This document shows positions 1 through 8,280 of a stretch of 64,000 nt of DNA, piece after piece (positions within the stretch are counted from its first letter, which is position 1; the number at the start of each line of letters is the position of its first letter). The notes beneath the pieces were generated by a model. It saw only the letters and a list, made by a program, of their open reading frames with translations, ran no database searches and was not told where the DNA came from. Source of the DNA: Paraburkholderia edwinii (GTDB taxonomy: Bacteria; Pseudomonadota; Gammaproteobacteria; Burkholderiales; Burkholderiaceae); assembly GCF_019428685.1 (NCBI RefSeq), contig NZ_CP080096.1:62001-126000 (forward strand), in the 5' to 3' direction. Position numbers and translations under genes: made by a program.

Positions 1-41
1 GGCTTTTCCTGACCTTTCGGTCCGTAACGAAGCAGTTTCAT
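1..41 (-). CDS. FAH-family hydrolase, N-terminus only (cut by window edge)
   Basis: Only the first 13 codons are in the window; the gene reads leftwards off the edge. The start MKLLRYGPKGQEK is typical of fumarylacetoacetate-hydrolase-family sugar-acid enzymes. A Shine-Dalgarno CAGGAG lies about 8 bases upstream of the ATG (41-39). It is the last visible member of the minus-strand sugar-acid cluster, 77 bases after the SDR gene. In known non-phosphorylative L-fucose and L-rhamnose routes this position is filled by 2,4-diketo-3-deoxy-L-fuconate (or rhamnonate) hydrolase, which yields pyruvate and L-lactate. The family call rests on a short fragment plus context. Confidence 0.6.
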   Translation of the reverse strand, partial: MKLLRYGPKGQEK

Positions 42-118
42 CGTTGCAGTCTCCTGTAAGTGCAAAGTAGTTCGATTCGGCGACGCCTCAGTGGCGCCGC
101 CGTGATGCCTGCGGCCGG

Positions 119-862
119 TCAGTTGGACCAGCCGCCGTCGATCAGATGCGCATGGCCGGTCGTGAATGCCGACTCGTCCGAGGCCAGATAGAGCGCGAGC
201 GCCGCGATTTCCTCCGGCTTGCCGACGCGGCCCATCGGCTGGCGCGCGACGAACGCGGCCTGCACGTCGGCGACGCTCTTGCCTTGCGCCTGAGCCTGCT
301 CGGCGATGCGCTGTTCGAGCGACGGCGACGAGACCGTGCCCGGGCAAATCGCGTTACAGCGTACACCACGCGTCACGAAGTCCGCCGCAACGGCCTTTGT
401 CAGGCCGATCACCGCCGCCTTCGATGCGCCGTAGACGAAGCGGTTCGGCACGCCCTTCACGCTCGACGCCGCCGACGACATATTGATGATCGATCCGCCG
501 CCCTTCTCGAGCATGCCGGGCAGAAATGCGCGGATGGTCCGGTACATCGCCTTCGCGTTCAGGTCGAAGGCGAAATCCCAGTCTTCTTCGCTTGCTTCGA
601 GAATCGAGCCTGCGTGTACATAGCCCGCGCAGTTGAACAGAACGTCGACCGGGCCGACCTCTTTTGCCAGCGCGTTGATCGCGGCTGTGTCGCGCACATC
701 GAGCTTGCGCGCTTCGACGGGCTTGCCGGCCAGCGAGTCGAGCTTGATGTCGGTGGCGATCACGCGCGCACCTTCGCGTGCGAAAAGTTCAGCGGTCGCA
801 AGGCCGATGCCTTGCCCGGCAGCGGTGATCACGGCGGTTTTGCCGGCCAGTCGTTGGGTCAT
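119..862 (-). CDS. SDR oxidoreductase, probable 2-keto-3-deoxy-L-fuconate dehydrogenase
   Basis: A 247-residue classical short-chain dehydrogenase. Visible features are the glycine-rich Rossmann turn AAGQGIG (about residues 14-20), NCAG (about 82-85), the catalytic Ser in MSSAASS (about 131-137) and YGASK (about 149-153). ATG at 862 is chosen because GGAG lies 7 bases upstream; the in-frame extension would need a TTG at 874. The family oxidises sugar-acid hydroxyls with NAD+. Next to a lactonase, an aldose dehydrogenase and a UxaA dehydratase it most likely oxidises 2-keto-3-deoxy-L-fuconate to the 2,4-diketo acid used by the following FAH-family hydrolase. The substrate is inferred from context; L-rhamnose or D-arabinose derivatives are alternatives. 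Confidence 0.85.
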   Translation of the reverse strand: MTQRLAGKTAVITAAGQGIGLATAELFAREGARVIATDIKLDSLAGKPVEARKLDVRDTAAINALAKEVGPVDVLFNCAGYVHAGSILEASEEDWDFAFDLNAKAMYRTIRAFLPGMLEKGGGSIINMSSAASSVKGVPNRFVYGASKAAVIGLTKAVAADFVTRGVRCNAICPGTVSSPSLEQRIAEQAQAQGKSVADVQAAFVARQPMGRVGKPEEIAALALYLASDESAFTTGHAHLIDGGWSN

Positions 863-946
863 CTGCGGCTCCAAATGGGTTTAACTCGGGTTTATGTGAG
901 TTCGATACGGGTTCGAAGCGGTTCGGATTGCGCGTTGTAGCCGCGG

Positions 947-1786
947 TTAAAGCCGATAGAACGCTGCGGCGTTGCCGCCGAAAATCGCGTCGCGTTCTGC
1001 CTCGGAAATCGAGGAAAGCAGCATCGTCGCAATCGAATGCCACAGCAGATAGTCGCCGTTCAGGTTCAGCACCGGCCAGTCGCTGCCCCACATCAGGCGC
1101 GCGGGCCCGAATGTCGCGAGCAGATGATCGACGTAGGGCCGCAGCGTCGCTTCGGTCCAGCCCGCGGCCGCTTCGGTCGCGAGGCCCGACAGCTTGCAGT
1201 GCAGATGCGGCAGCCGCGCGAGCCGCGTGATGCCCTCGGCCCATGCGTGCCAGCCCGCGCTGCCGTCGCGGATGGCCGGTTTCGCGCCGTGATCGACGAC
1301 GATGCGCAGCGCCGGAAAGCGCTGTGCGAACGTCTCCAGGGCGTCGACGTGGCGCGTGAAGATCAGCGCGTCGAAGGCGAGATCGTGCGCGATCAGCGCG
1401 TCGATGGCCGGCGCAAGCGCGGGGTTGGCGATCCAGTTGTCGTCGGGCAGGTCCTGCAGCATCGGCCGCACGCCCTTGAATTTCGGCTCGCGCGCGAGTT
1501 CCGCGAGCAACGCGGGCGCGTCGGGTTCGAGCAGCGGTACCCAGCCGACCACACCGGCAACCGAGGCTTCGTTGCGCGCGAGGTCGAGCAGATAGCGCGT
1601 TTCGTCGACGGTCGGCGCGGCCTGCACGATCACCGTGCGCGCGACGCCCGCGCGCTCGCGCAACGGCGCGAGGTCCGCCGGCCCGAACACGCGATACAGC
1701 GGCGTGAGCGCGGGCGTGAGCCACCCGTAGTCGCCGCGCGACGGGTCCCAGTAGTGCTGATGTGCGTCGATCTGCGGCATCGTCAT
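947..1786 (-). CDS. Amidohydrolase-2 family lactonase, probable L-fucono-1,5-lactonase
   Basis: A 279-residue metal-dependent amidohydrolase of the COG3618 type. The N-terminal DAHQHYWDP supplies the HxH metal-binding pair (about residues 8-10), and MWGSDWP near the C-terminus supplies the conserved Asp (about residue 232). Members hydrolyse sugar lactones such as L-fucono-1,5-lactone to the free acid in the cytoplasm. The start at 1786 lies one base after the stop of the aldo/keto reductase, so the two are translationally coupled; an internal ATG two codons on is the alternative. In the pathway it takes the lactone made by the upstream aldose dehydrogenase and delivers the acid to the UxaA-type dehydratase. 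Confidence 0.85.
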   Translation of the reverse strand: MTMPQIDAHQHYWDPSRGDYGWLTPALTPLYRVFGPADLAPLRERAGVARTVIVQAAPTVDETRYLLDLARNEASVAGVVGWVPLLEPDAPALLAELAREPKFKGVRPMLQDLPDDNWIANPALAPAIDALIAHDLAFDALIFTRHVDALETFAQRFPALRIVVDHGAKPAIRDGSAGWHAWAEGITRLARLPHLHCKLSGLATEAAAGWTEATLRPYVDHLLATFGPARLMWGSDWPVLNLNGDYLLWHSIATMLLSSISEAERDAIFGGNAAAFYRL

Positions 1787-1787
1787 G

Positions 1788-2828
1788 TCACGCCTCCGGC
1801 ACCGGCGCGCGCCGGTCGATCAAGCCCTGGTCCTGCAGCGCCTGCCACAATTCGACGGGAATCGGCCGCTCGAACGATTCGACGTTCTGGCGCACTTCGT
1901 CGGCACTGCGCGCGCCGGTCAGCACGGTCGCGACCGACGGATGCGCATACGGAAACTGCAGCGCCGCGGCGGCAAGCGGCACGCCGTGCGCGCGGCAGAC
2001 TTCTTCGAGACGCGCCACGCGCTCGATCACTTCGGGAGGCGCCGCGCCGTAGTTGAACTTCAGATCGCCGGACACCCCCTGCGCGAGAATCCCCGAATTG
2101 AACGCGCCGCCCAGCAGGATGCTCACGTTGCGCTTCTCGCAGTTCGGCAGCAAATCGTTCAGCGTCTGCTGTTCGAGCAGCGTATAGCGGCCCGCGAGTA
2201 GCGCGCAGTCGATCTCGAACTCGACCATCATTTCGAGCACGACCGGGCCTTCGTTGACGCCGAGGCCAACCGCCTTCACGACACCGGCCGAGCGCAATTC
2301 GTCGAGCGCGCGAAAGCCGCCGCCGTCGGTCAGCTGCTTCCAGTAGATCGCGTGCTTGTCGCCGTGCGTCATGCGGCCGATATCGTGAACCAGCAGCATG
2401 TCGATATCGATAATGCCGAGGCGTTGCTGGCTGTCTTCGAACGAACGCAGAATGCCGTCGTGCGTGTAGTCGTAAATCGCTTCGAACGGCAGCGGATTCT
2501 GCCAGCCTTCGCTGCCGTCGTACGGATGCGTGCGCGGCACGAAGCGGCGGCCTGCCTTGGTCGACAGCACGTATTCGTCGCGCGGGTAGCGGCGCAACGC
2601 GTCGCCGAGCCGATGCTCGGCCTTCGTGTGCCCGTAATGCGGCGCGGTGTCGAAGTAGCGCACGCCGGCGTTCCATGCGGCGTCGACGGTGTCCTGCGCT
2701 TCCTCGTCGGTCAGATCGCGATACAGGCCGCCCAACGGCGCGGTACCGAGGCCAAGGCCGCTGACCTGCAAGTTGCGACGGCCGATCGCGCGGCGGCGCT
2801 CGACCTTCGAATCGATTGCGGATGTCAT
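1788..2828 (-). CDS. Aldo/keto reductase, probable L-fucose (D-threo-aldose) 1-dehydrogenase
   Basis: A 346-residue TIM-barrel aldo/keto reductase. The AKR tetrad is visible: Asp in RYFDTAPHYG (about residues 58-67) with the catalytic Tyr six residues further, Lys in STKAGRR (about 89-95), and His in LLVHDIG. The family oxidises aldoses at C1 with NAD(P)+ to the 1,5-lactone. ATG at 2828 is preceded by GGAGACACCCGG. It is 90 bases downstream of the large dehydratase gene and coupled to the lactonase. L-fucose, D-arabinose and L-galactose share the stereochemistry such enzymes accept, so the substrate within that set is not fixed by the sequence. Confidence 0.83.
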   Translation of the reverse strand: MTSAIDSKVERRRAIGRRNLQVSGLGLGTAPLGGLYRDLTDEEAQDTVDAAWNAGVRYFDTAPHYGHTKAEHRLGDALRRYPRDEYVLSTKAGRRFVPRTHPYDGSEGWQNPLPFEAIYDYTHDGILRSFEDSQQRLGIIDIDMLLVHDIGRMTHGDKHAIYWKQLTDGGGFRALDELRSAGVVKAVGLGVNEGPVVLEMMVEFEIDCALLAGRYTLLEQQTLNDLLPNCEKRNVSILLGGAFNSGILAQGVSGDLKFNYGAAPPEVIERVARLEEVCRAHGVPLAAAALQFPYAHPSVATVLTGARSADEVRQNVESFERPIPVELWQALQDQGLIDRRAPVPEA

Positions 2829-2918
2829 CCGGGTGTCTCCAATTTTTAGCGCGCCGCTTCGGGTTCGTGATGCCGCAGCGTTATGTCGCAGCTTTATGTC
2901 GCAACTTTACGCGGCCAC

Positions 2919-4235
2919 TCAGCGCGGCGCGACCTGCACCGTTCTTCGCGGCAGCGCCGCACTGGACGGCAGGCAAGCGGGCCCGACCGGCTCGAACGTT
3001 TTGTACGTCAGAATAAACTCCTGGTGGCCGAGCGTTTCCGATTTCGACGGCTCGCCCTGCGCCACATTCACCGTCACGTCGAACACTTCGAGGCCCACGT
3101 CCTCGAGCGTCGCGCGGCCTTCGAGTATCCGGCCCGCGTCGACATCCATGTCGCCGGACAGATTGCGATACGTGTCCGGATTCGCGCAGACCTTGATGAC
3201 CGGCGAAATCGCGGAGCCGACCACCGAGCCGCGGCCCGTCGTGAACAGGATCAGATGCGAGCCGCAGGCGATCAGTTCGGCGATCTCGGCATTGTCGCTG
3301 ATGTTCGGGAAGCCGAAACGCGGCTCGCCGTCGGGCACCACGTCGAGCAGGTAGAGGCCGCCGGTCGGCGGCACATCGCCGGGCTTCACGATGCCGACGA
3401 TCGGCGACCCGCCGCTTTTCGCATAGGCGCCGAGCGACTTTTCTTCCTGCGTCGTGAGCCCGCCGTCCGCGTTGCCGACCGCGAAGCTGCCATGTCCGAG
3501 TATCGAGTAGTAGCGCGCGGCCTTCGCCACGCAGGCGACGATCTCGTCGCCGAGATCGGGACGCGCCGCGCGGCTTTTCATATGGAACTCGCAGCCGACG
3601 AGTTCGCCCGTTTCCTCGAAGATGCAGGTTGCGCCCGAGTCGATCAGCCGGTCGAACGCGCGGCCGACCGCCGGATTCGCGGTGATGCCGCTCGTGCCGT
3701 CCGAGCCGCCGCAGACCGTGCCGATCACGAGTTCGCTCAACGCCATCGGCACCTTCTGTTGCTTCGCCAACCCGGCGCGCGCCTCTTCCACCCAGTCGAT
3801 GCCGTGCTGGATCGTGCTGCGCGTGCCGCCCTTTTCCTGAATCGTCAGGACTTCGACAGGCCTGCCGCTCGCGCGCACGACGTCGACCAGATAGTGCTTG
3901 TTCATGCTCTCGCAGCCGAGCGAGACGAACAGCACAGCGCCGACGTTCGGGTGCGTCGTCAACTGCTCCATCATCTTTTCGGCGTAGTTGTTCGGGTAGC
4001 AGCCGGGGAAGCCGATCAGATGCACGGGCGGACCGCGCTCGGCCGATAGGTCGTCGAAGGCGTCGAGCGGCTCGCGGAAATGCGTGACGATCTCGCGCGC
4101 GACGTGATGCGCGCATTCGACCAGATACGCAACCGCGACCACATTGCGGATGCCCTTGCGGCCATCGCTGCGCAAATAGCCTTGCAGCATGGGCTGCTGC
4201 TGCGCGGCAACGGGGGAAATCGAGGTGTCGGTCAT
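2919..4235 (-). CDS. UxaA-family sugar-acid dehydratase, large (catalytic) part
   Basis: A 438-residue protein matching the C-terminal galactarate/altronate dehydratase domain. It starts with the RSDGRKGIRN segment (about residues 23-32) and carries Cys-containing family blocks: GFPGCYPNN (about 74-82), FVSLGCES and VCGGSDGTSG. In single-chain UxaA enzymes a short SAF domain precedes this part; here that domain is a separate gene 97 bases upstream, so the enzyme is split. The predicted reaction is removal of water from L-fuconate (or a related aldonate) to give the 2-keto-3-deoxy acid. The family covers altronate, galactarate and related acids; fuconate is inferred from the neighbouring dehydrogenases and lactonase. 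Confidence 0.82.
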   Translation of the reverse strand: MTDTSISPVAAQQQPMLQGYLRSDGRKGIRNVVAVAYLVECAHHVAREIVTHFREPLDAFDDLSAERGPPVHLIGFPGCYPNNYAEKMMEQLTTHPNVGAVLFVSLGCESMNKHYLVDVVRASGRPVEVLTIQEKGGTRSTIQHGIDWVEEARAGLAKQQKVPMALSELVIGTVCGGSDGTSGITANPAVGRAFDRLIDSGATCIFEETGELVGCEFHMKSRAARPDLGDEIVACVAKAARYYSILGHGSFAVGNADGGLTTQEEKSLGAYAKSGGSPIVGIVKPGDVPPTGGLYLLDVVPDGEPRFGFPNISDNAEIAELIACGSHLILFTTGRGSVVGSAISPVIKVCANPDTYRNLSGDMDVDAGRILEGRATLEDVGLEVFDVTVNVAQGEPSKSETLGHQEFILTYKTFEPVGPACLPSSAALPRRTVQVAPR

Positions 4236-4332
4236 GAGGTTTTCGCGTCGCTTGTGGCGAGGCCTGTGAGGTCGGGTGCAGCCGGGTGCGGCTGGTTCGG
4301 CGGTTTCACGCGGTGGCTAGCCGTGCGTCCCG

Positions 4333-4641
4333 TCAATGTTGAACGAATGCGTGCCCCGCGTCGTGCGTGTACGTCGGCAGGTAGTCGCTTTCGAGGTTGT
4401 GCGTGTGCAGATGTTCGCCGCGCACGACGTCAGCGGTCACGTGGCCGATCACCGCGCCGTAGCGCAGCACTTTTTCATCTTTGGCGAGCGCACGGCGCGC
4501 CACCTTGTGGCCGAGATCGATCGTCTTCGCGAGCGTCACCGTCTCGCCTTCGATATCGAGCCGCGTTCCGGCCATAAGCCGCGCCCCGGCAACGAGGCAG
4601 TTGTCCTCGGGGTTCAGCAGGATCAGTCGTGGGTCTGTCAT
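4333..4641 (-). CDS. UxaA-family dehydratase, SAF-domain small part
   Basis: A 102-residue SAF domain protein corresponding to the N-terminus of altronate dehydratase. Visible are LNPEDNCLVAGARL (about residues 9-22), the KIDLGHKVARRAL-like stretch typical of this domain, and HTHNLES near the end. It is the first gene of the minus-strand sugar operon, directly facing the IclR regulator. It probably forms one functional enzyme with the 438-residue protein. The start ATG at 4641 follows GAGCTGG. The 97-base gap to the large part is longer than other gaps in the operon and holds no other gene. Confidence 0.8.
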   Translation of the reverse strand: MTDPRLILLNPEDNCLVAGARLMAGTRLDIEGETVTLAKTIDLGHKVARRALAKDEKVLRYGAVIGHVTADVVRGEHLHTHNLESDYLPTYTHDAGHAFVQH

Positions 4642-4805
4642 GGCCAGCTCTATTGACTATTTACTAATAAACGTATTATTCATATTCGAACCTTCACTGG
4701 TCAAGGTATGAACCCGCCGCGGGCGTCCGTGTTTTCCCTGGCGACGGGTTGCGTGCCAATTCCCTGGATAATGGGATGCGAACAAACAGACATCAGACGG
4801 TCACA
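4642..4805. promoter_or_regulatory. Divergent control region between sugar-acid operon and iclR-type gene
   Basis: A 164-base intergenic stretch. Its first 50 bases are conspicuously AT-rich compared with the surrounding DNA. It includes a small dyad AATAA-ACGTA-TTATT at 4666-4680, a reasonable but unproved IclR-type operator candidate. Promoters for both directions must lie here; no clear -35/-10 pair could be assigned. Confidence 0.45.
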
Positions 4806-5630
4806 ATGGATCTCCAGGTGGACGACAAGGACGACGGCGACCGTTACCGCGCACCCGCGCTGGACAAGGGTCTCGACATCCTCGAGCTGCTCGCGGAGCA
4901 GAAAGGCGGGCTGACGCGCGCCGAAATCACGAAGCTGCTCAACCGCAACGCGAGCGAGATCTACCGCATGCTCGAGCGGCTCGTCGCGCGGCAATATGTG
5001 GTGCGCTCGGCGGGCGGCGACCGTTACTCGCTGAGCCTCAAGCTCTACGCGCTCGCGCACCGCCATCCGCCGATGGAGCGGCTGATTTCCGAAGCATTGC
5101 CGCTGATGCAGCGCTTTGCCTCGCAAGCGGAACAGTCGGTGCACCTCGCCGTGTACGATCGCGGCAATCTGCTCGTGATCGCGCAAGTGGACGGGCCCGG
5201 GACCTGGGGCATCGCGGTGCGCCTCGGTTCACGCGTCGGCCTCGTCGACACGGGCTCGGGCCGCTCGATGCTCGCGTTCCAGACGCCCGAACAGCGCGCG
5301 CATATGCTCGCCGAGCACACGGCCGTGAAGGGTGAAGTGACGATCGATCACGACGCGCTCGAAGCGGCCTGCGAGCGCATACGCGAAGCCGGCTTTTCGC
5401 AGAAGGACAGCCAGCAGATTTTCGGCGTCACCGATCTGACCTTTCCGCTGCTCGGCTCATCGGGCCAGGCGATCGCCGCCGTGACGTGCCCCTACCTCAG
5501 GCGCATCGACGAATACGTCGCGCCTTCGCTCGAGCAAACCACTGCGCTGTTGCGTGAAACCGTGCAGGCACTATCGATGTTTCGCGAGTTCAGTATCAGC
5601 GACGAACCCGCTCCGCAAGCCGCCACGTAG
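4806..5630 (+). CDS. IclR-family transcriptional regulator of the sugar-acid operon
   Basis: A 274-residue IclR-type regulator. The N-terminal winged helix starts at ALDKGLDILELLAEQ (about residues 17-31), with LTRAEITKLLN as helix-turn-helix and EIYRMLERL as recognition helix. The C-terminal effector domain shows VGLVDTGSGRSMLA (about 138-151) and an ISDEPA tail. The start was set at ATG 4806 because the family normally begins about 15-25 residues before the LDKGL motif; upstream ATGs at 4776 and a longer frame from 4749 are possible. Divergent orientation next to the operon suggests repression relieved by a pathway intermediate. Confidence 0.85.
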   Translation: MDLQVDDKDDGDRYRAPALDKGLDILELLAEQKGGLTRAEITKLLNRNASEIYRMLERLVARQYVVRSAGGDRYSLSLKLYALAHRHPPMERLISEALPLMQRFASQAEQSVHLAVYDRGNLLVIAQVDGPGTWGIAVRLGSRVGLVDTGSGRSMLAFQTPEQRAHMLAEHTAVKGEVTIDHDALEAACERIREAGFSQKDSQQIFGVTDLTFPLLGSSGQAIAAVTCPYLRRIDEYVAPSLEQTTALLRETVQALSMFREFSISDEPAPQAAT

Positions 5631-5768
5631 GCATTCGAATAGCTGGAAATCGCACGCGCATGCGTTAGAATGGCGGCCCTTTCCGAACCCGCCGCACTTC
5701 GGCATGTACAGATGCACGCATGCACGAGCGCGCGCTTTTCAATCCGCTTCGATACGCTTCCATACGCA

Positions 5769-6308
5769 ATGGCCAAACTGCTGTCCGACCACGAATTCCA
5801 ACGCTTCACCGAACTTCAACAGAAGCAGGCAAGCTTCACGATCACCAGCGAAGAAGCCGACGAGCTGCGCGACATCGTCGCGCGTGCGCAGCAAAAGCGC
5901 GACGATCGCACGGCCGCCATGCAGGCCATCGAAACGTATATCGGCCAGTTCGAGATCACGCCCGACGAGCTGTTCTCTCCTGAGCAGATCGGCGAAGCAG
6001 CCCGTTCCTATGGGCTGATTCCAGCCGCAAAAAAGGAACGCGCGCTGCCGCCGACGCTGACGTTCAATGGCAAGCCTTATCAATGGACGCGCAATTTGCC
6101 CGACGAAATCCGTGTACCGCTATTCGACGCGTTCACGAGTGGGCAATCGGTGAAGCCGTTTATCGCAACTCCGAAAGACGCCGCGCGTTGCGCAGCGACG
6201 ATCGCGCGGCTCGAACGCGAGACGGGCACCGTCTACGCGGATGCATGGCTTGAAGAACTCGCGGTCTCGCGTACGCAGATCGAAGAGGCTGCGACAAAGC
6301 TCGCCTGA
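5769..6308 (+). CDS. Hypothetical protein with a weak H-NS-like layout
   Basis: A 179-residue cytoplasmic protein with no signal peptide or membrane segment. The N-terminal third is helical and charged (QQKQASFTITSEEADELRDI), suggesting coiled-coil dimerisation. A middle segment, IETYIGQFEITPDELF then ALPPTLTFNGKPYQWTR, follows the same order as IKAKIAEYGITAEELGF and ALPPKYRNPKTGETWSG in the H-NS protein at 20564-20854. This may be distant relatedness or chance. ATG 5769 is preferred; an in-frame start at 5670 would add 33 residues rich in His and Arg with no clear ribosome site. Function unknown. Confidence 0.6.
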   Translation: MAKLLSDHEFQRFTELQQKQASFTITSEEADELRDIVARAQQKRDDRTAAMQAIETYIGQFEITPDELFSPEQIGEAARSYGLIPAAKKERALPPTLTFNGKPYQWTRNLPDEIRVPLFDAFTSGQSVKPFIATPKDAARCAATIARLERETGTVYADAWLEELAVSRTQIEEAATKLA

Positions 6309-6389
6309 GCTCACATTGAGCTCACCTCGAGTTCGCATGAGCTCGCGTAAAAACGGTTAACCGCCTCAACCTCAAACTTATTCCCCTGC

Positions 6390-6420
6390 GCGCACGCGAA
6401 TTTGAAAATTTCGCGTGCGC
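6390..6420. repeat. Inverted repeat upstream of DUF4148 gene
   Basis: An 11-base perfect stem GCGCACGCGAA / TTCGCGTGCGC with a 9-base AT-rich loop. It lies about 110 bases before the DUF4148 gene and 80 bases after the previous gene. No T-run follows on either strand, so it is not a standard intrinsic terminator; it may be an operator or a transcript-stabilising stem. Just upstream (6307-6350) GAGCTC occurs several times. Confidence 0.55.
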
Positions 6421-6529
6421 TATGTCATTGGCGTCCTTACGAACGAACTTTTTCACGCTGTCAGGAATATCTCCGTGACGGGTCATGTTTACCCGATTGC
6501 AAACCGCACAACTCGTCAAGGAGACGGAA

Positions 6530-6796
6530 ATGAAAATGTTCGCGATGTTCGCCATGGCACTTGCAGCATTCAGTTCAGCCAACGTATTTGCGCAGCAGAA
6601 AACACGCGCCGAGGTCTATCAGGAACTCGTGCAGGCGAAACAGAATGGTCTCGATTTCGTGACCGATGCTTCGTATCCCGACGTGAGCCCGGTGTATCAG
6701 AACACGGTTGCTTATCTGAAGCAGAAGGCTCTCGCAAAGAACGGGCAGCAGGATGGTCATTCGACCGCCGATGCCAACACGTCGGTCGCGCACTGA
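6530..6796 (+). CDS. DUF4148 small exported protein
   Basis: An 88-residue protein with a clear Sec signal peptide (MKMFAMFAMALAAFSSANVFA, cut after AFA) followed by the DUF4148 hallmark KTRAEVYQELVQAKQNG. It is predicted to be periplasmic after export. ATG 6530 is preceded by the strong site AAGGAGACGGAA. Members of this family are abundant in Burkholderia-group genomes and lack an assigned function. The stop is followed 11 bases later by a second small exported protein gene, so the two may be co-transcribed. Confidence 0.8.
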   Translation: MKMFAMFAMALAAFSSANVFAQQKTRAEVYQELVQAKQNGLDFVTDASYPDVSPVYQNTVAYLKQKALAKNGQQDGHSTADANTSVAH

Positions 6797-6806
6797 GGTG
6801 ACCGGC

Positions 6807-7040
6807 ATGCAGCACGATCACTCTCCCCGCGAAAGGCAGGCCGTGCGCGGCGCATCGTCTCGCCGCGGACCGCGCGCCATGCTTGGCGCAGCACGCCGCT
6901 CGAAAGGCCTTCTGCTTGCCGCCGTCGCCGTTTTCGCAGTCAGCGCCTGCGCTTCGCTGCCGCCTTCCGGCGCGAACGCCAACAATGCAAACAGCTGCAC
7001 CGGCCCCGTCAGCTACTGCAATATCTTCTTCGGCTCCTGA
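6807..7040 (+). CDS. Small putative lipoprotein, function unknown
   Basis: A 77-residue product. A basic N-terminus is followed by a hydrophobic segment (LLLAAVAVFAVSACAS) with a lipobox-like VSAC, so the mature lipidated Cys would be about residue 48. The mature part is short and contains SCTGPVSYCN, two Cys that could pair. ATG 6807 is 11 bases after the DUF4148 stop; an internal start at 6879 would shorten the positively charged leader and look more like a normal lipoprotein signal. No family was recognised. Confidence 0.55.
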   Translation: MQHDHSPRERQAVRGASSRRGPRAMLGAARRSKGLLLAAVAVFAVSACASLPPSGANANNANSCTGPVSYCNIFFGS

Positions 7041-7239
7041 AAGCCGCGCATCGACACTCAAGCCTGGCGGCTTCGCGTGACCGAAGCTCCGCGCACACGC
7101 ATGCCGCCATGCCTTGCTCGTGTCTTTTACCAAAGCGCTGTAACCGCGTCCGTGTTCCGAACGAAATAACTCAAAGGCAGTGTCGATCCACACACTGCTG
7201 ACACCGGTTCATTCACCATCACGGAAGAGGTTATTGAGC

Positions 7240-7746
7240 ATGCAAAACAGTCGGCCATTGACCGAGCTAGTCGGTTCGTTTCTATCGGATAGAGCGAAGT
7301 GCGCGCATTGGGCTCCGTTGCCGCTGCGTTTTATTGTGGGTTACGGGTTTATGGCGCATGGCGTCGCGAAGATCGCTAAACATCCCGAGGTCTTCGCGAA
7401 TATTCTTCAGGCGCTTCACGTCCCCGCGCCGCACTTCATGGCATGGGCGACGATCGTCATTGAGCTGTTAGGCGGGCTTGCGATTCTACTCGGCGCATTC
7501 GTTCCGCTTGTCAGCATACCGATGGTCGTCGTGCTCGCCGTCGCCACGTTCACCGTGCATGTGCAGTTCGGCTTCACGTCGATCAAGCTGATGGCCGTGA
7601 CGGCCGCCGGCCCGCAATTTGGTCCGCCCGGCTACGAAACCGATCTGCTGTATCTCGCGTGTCTTGCGACGCTCATCATCGGCGGCGCCGGTCCGTTTGC
7701 GCTGGATAGCTATATCGGGAAATGGCTGCGCCCGAAACTCGCATGA
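7240..7746 (+). CDS. DoxX-family inner-membrane protein
   Basis: A 168-residue protein with four hydrophobic helices: PLRFIVGYGFMAHGVAKI (about residues 29-46), a second around IVIELLGGLAILLG, a third around VSIPMVVVLAVATFTVHV and a fourth near YLACLATLIIGGAGP. RFIVGYGFMAHG is the DoxX signature. ATG 7240 was chosen over an upstream start at 7180 because of GGAAGAGG about 10 bases before it. Its stop overlaps the start of the following ECF sigma factor (ATGA), so the two are coupled. DoxX proteins are linked to redox and sulfur metabolism, often beside ECF sigma genes. Confidence 0.85.
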   Translation: MQNSRPLTELVGSFLSDRAKCAHWAPLPLRFIVGYGFMAHGVAKIAKHPEVFANILQALHVPAPHFMAWATIVIELLGGLAILLGAFVPLVSIPMVVVLAVATFTVHVQFGFTSIKLMAVTAAGPQFGPPGYETDLLYLACLATLIIGGAGPFALDSYIGKWLRPKLA

Positions 7747-8240
7747 GCGCACCGGACATCTGCGACGAAATGCTCAGCCACGTGCCGAGGCTGCGCCGCT
7801 ATGCGCGCGCGCTCCTCGTCAACCGCGACCGCGCGGACGATCTCGTGCAGGATACGCTCGAGCGCGCCTTGCGCAACGCATCGCAGTTTCGTCCCGATAC
7901 GGATCTGCGTGCGTGGCTCATGACGATCATGCATAACATCTTTGTCAACGATGTCGTCCGGGCCGCGAATGCAAGAGTGCATATCGCCGTGGACGACGCG
8001 AGCATCATCGACGAGCAGTTCATGGTCGATGGGCATCATGCGGCCAGTCTCGAAGTACGCGATCTCGCCAGCGCGTTACAGCAATTGCCGGCCGAGCAGC
8101 GCGAGATTGTGCTGCTCGTCGGCCTCGAGGAAATGAGTTACGCGCAGGTTGCCGAAGCGTTGAATCTGCCGATGGGCACCGTCATGTCGCGTCTTTCACG
8201 GGCGCGCAGCAAGCTGCGGGTATTGCTGGCGCGCGATTAA
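7743..8240 (+). CDS. ECF-type RNA polymerase sigma factor
   Basis: A 165-residue sigma-70-like protein. Region 2 shows LRRYARALLVNRDRADDLVQDTLERALRN in pieces (about residues 14-42) and the acidic DLVQDTLERA core. Region 4 shows LPAEQREIVLLVGLEEMSYAQVAEALNLPMGTVMSRLSRAR (about 114-155), a normal -35-binding helix-turn-helix. It starts inside the DoxX stop (ATGA). No anti-sigma gene follows on the same strand: the next genes converge. Its control may be by DoxX itself or by the NrsF-type protein encoded opposite. Confidence 0.88.
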   Translation: MSAPDICDEMLSHVPRLRRYARALLVNRDRADDLVQDTLERALRNASQFRPDTDLRAWLMTIMHNIFVNDVVRAANARVHIAVDDASIIDEQFMVDGHHAASLEVRDLASALQQLPAEQREIVLLVGLEEMSYAQVAEALNLPMGTVMSRLSRARSKLRVLLARD

Positions 8241-8280
8241 CCCAAACTCGAAGCCAATCTCGCGGCCAGCATCGAAGCGT

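Noticed and set aside
146..940. Long plus-strand reading frame opposite the SDR gene
   Set aside because: A third-codon-position shadow of high-GC DNA: Arg/Ala-rich, no ribosome site, no family blocks. The minus-strand SDR has full motifs.
2883..4049. 388-codon plus-strand frame opposite the UxaA-type gene
   Set aside because: Same shadow character; the minus strand carries conserved dehydratase blocks.
6390..6420. Intrinsic terminator after the 5769-6308 gene
   Set aside because: The stem is perfect but no T run follows on either strand, so it is listed as a repeat instead.
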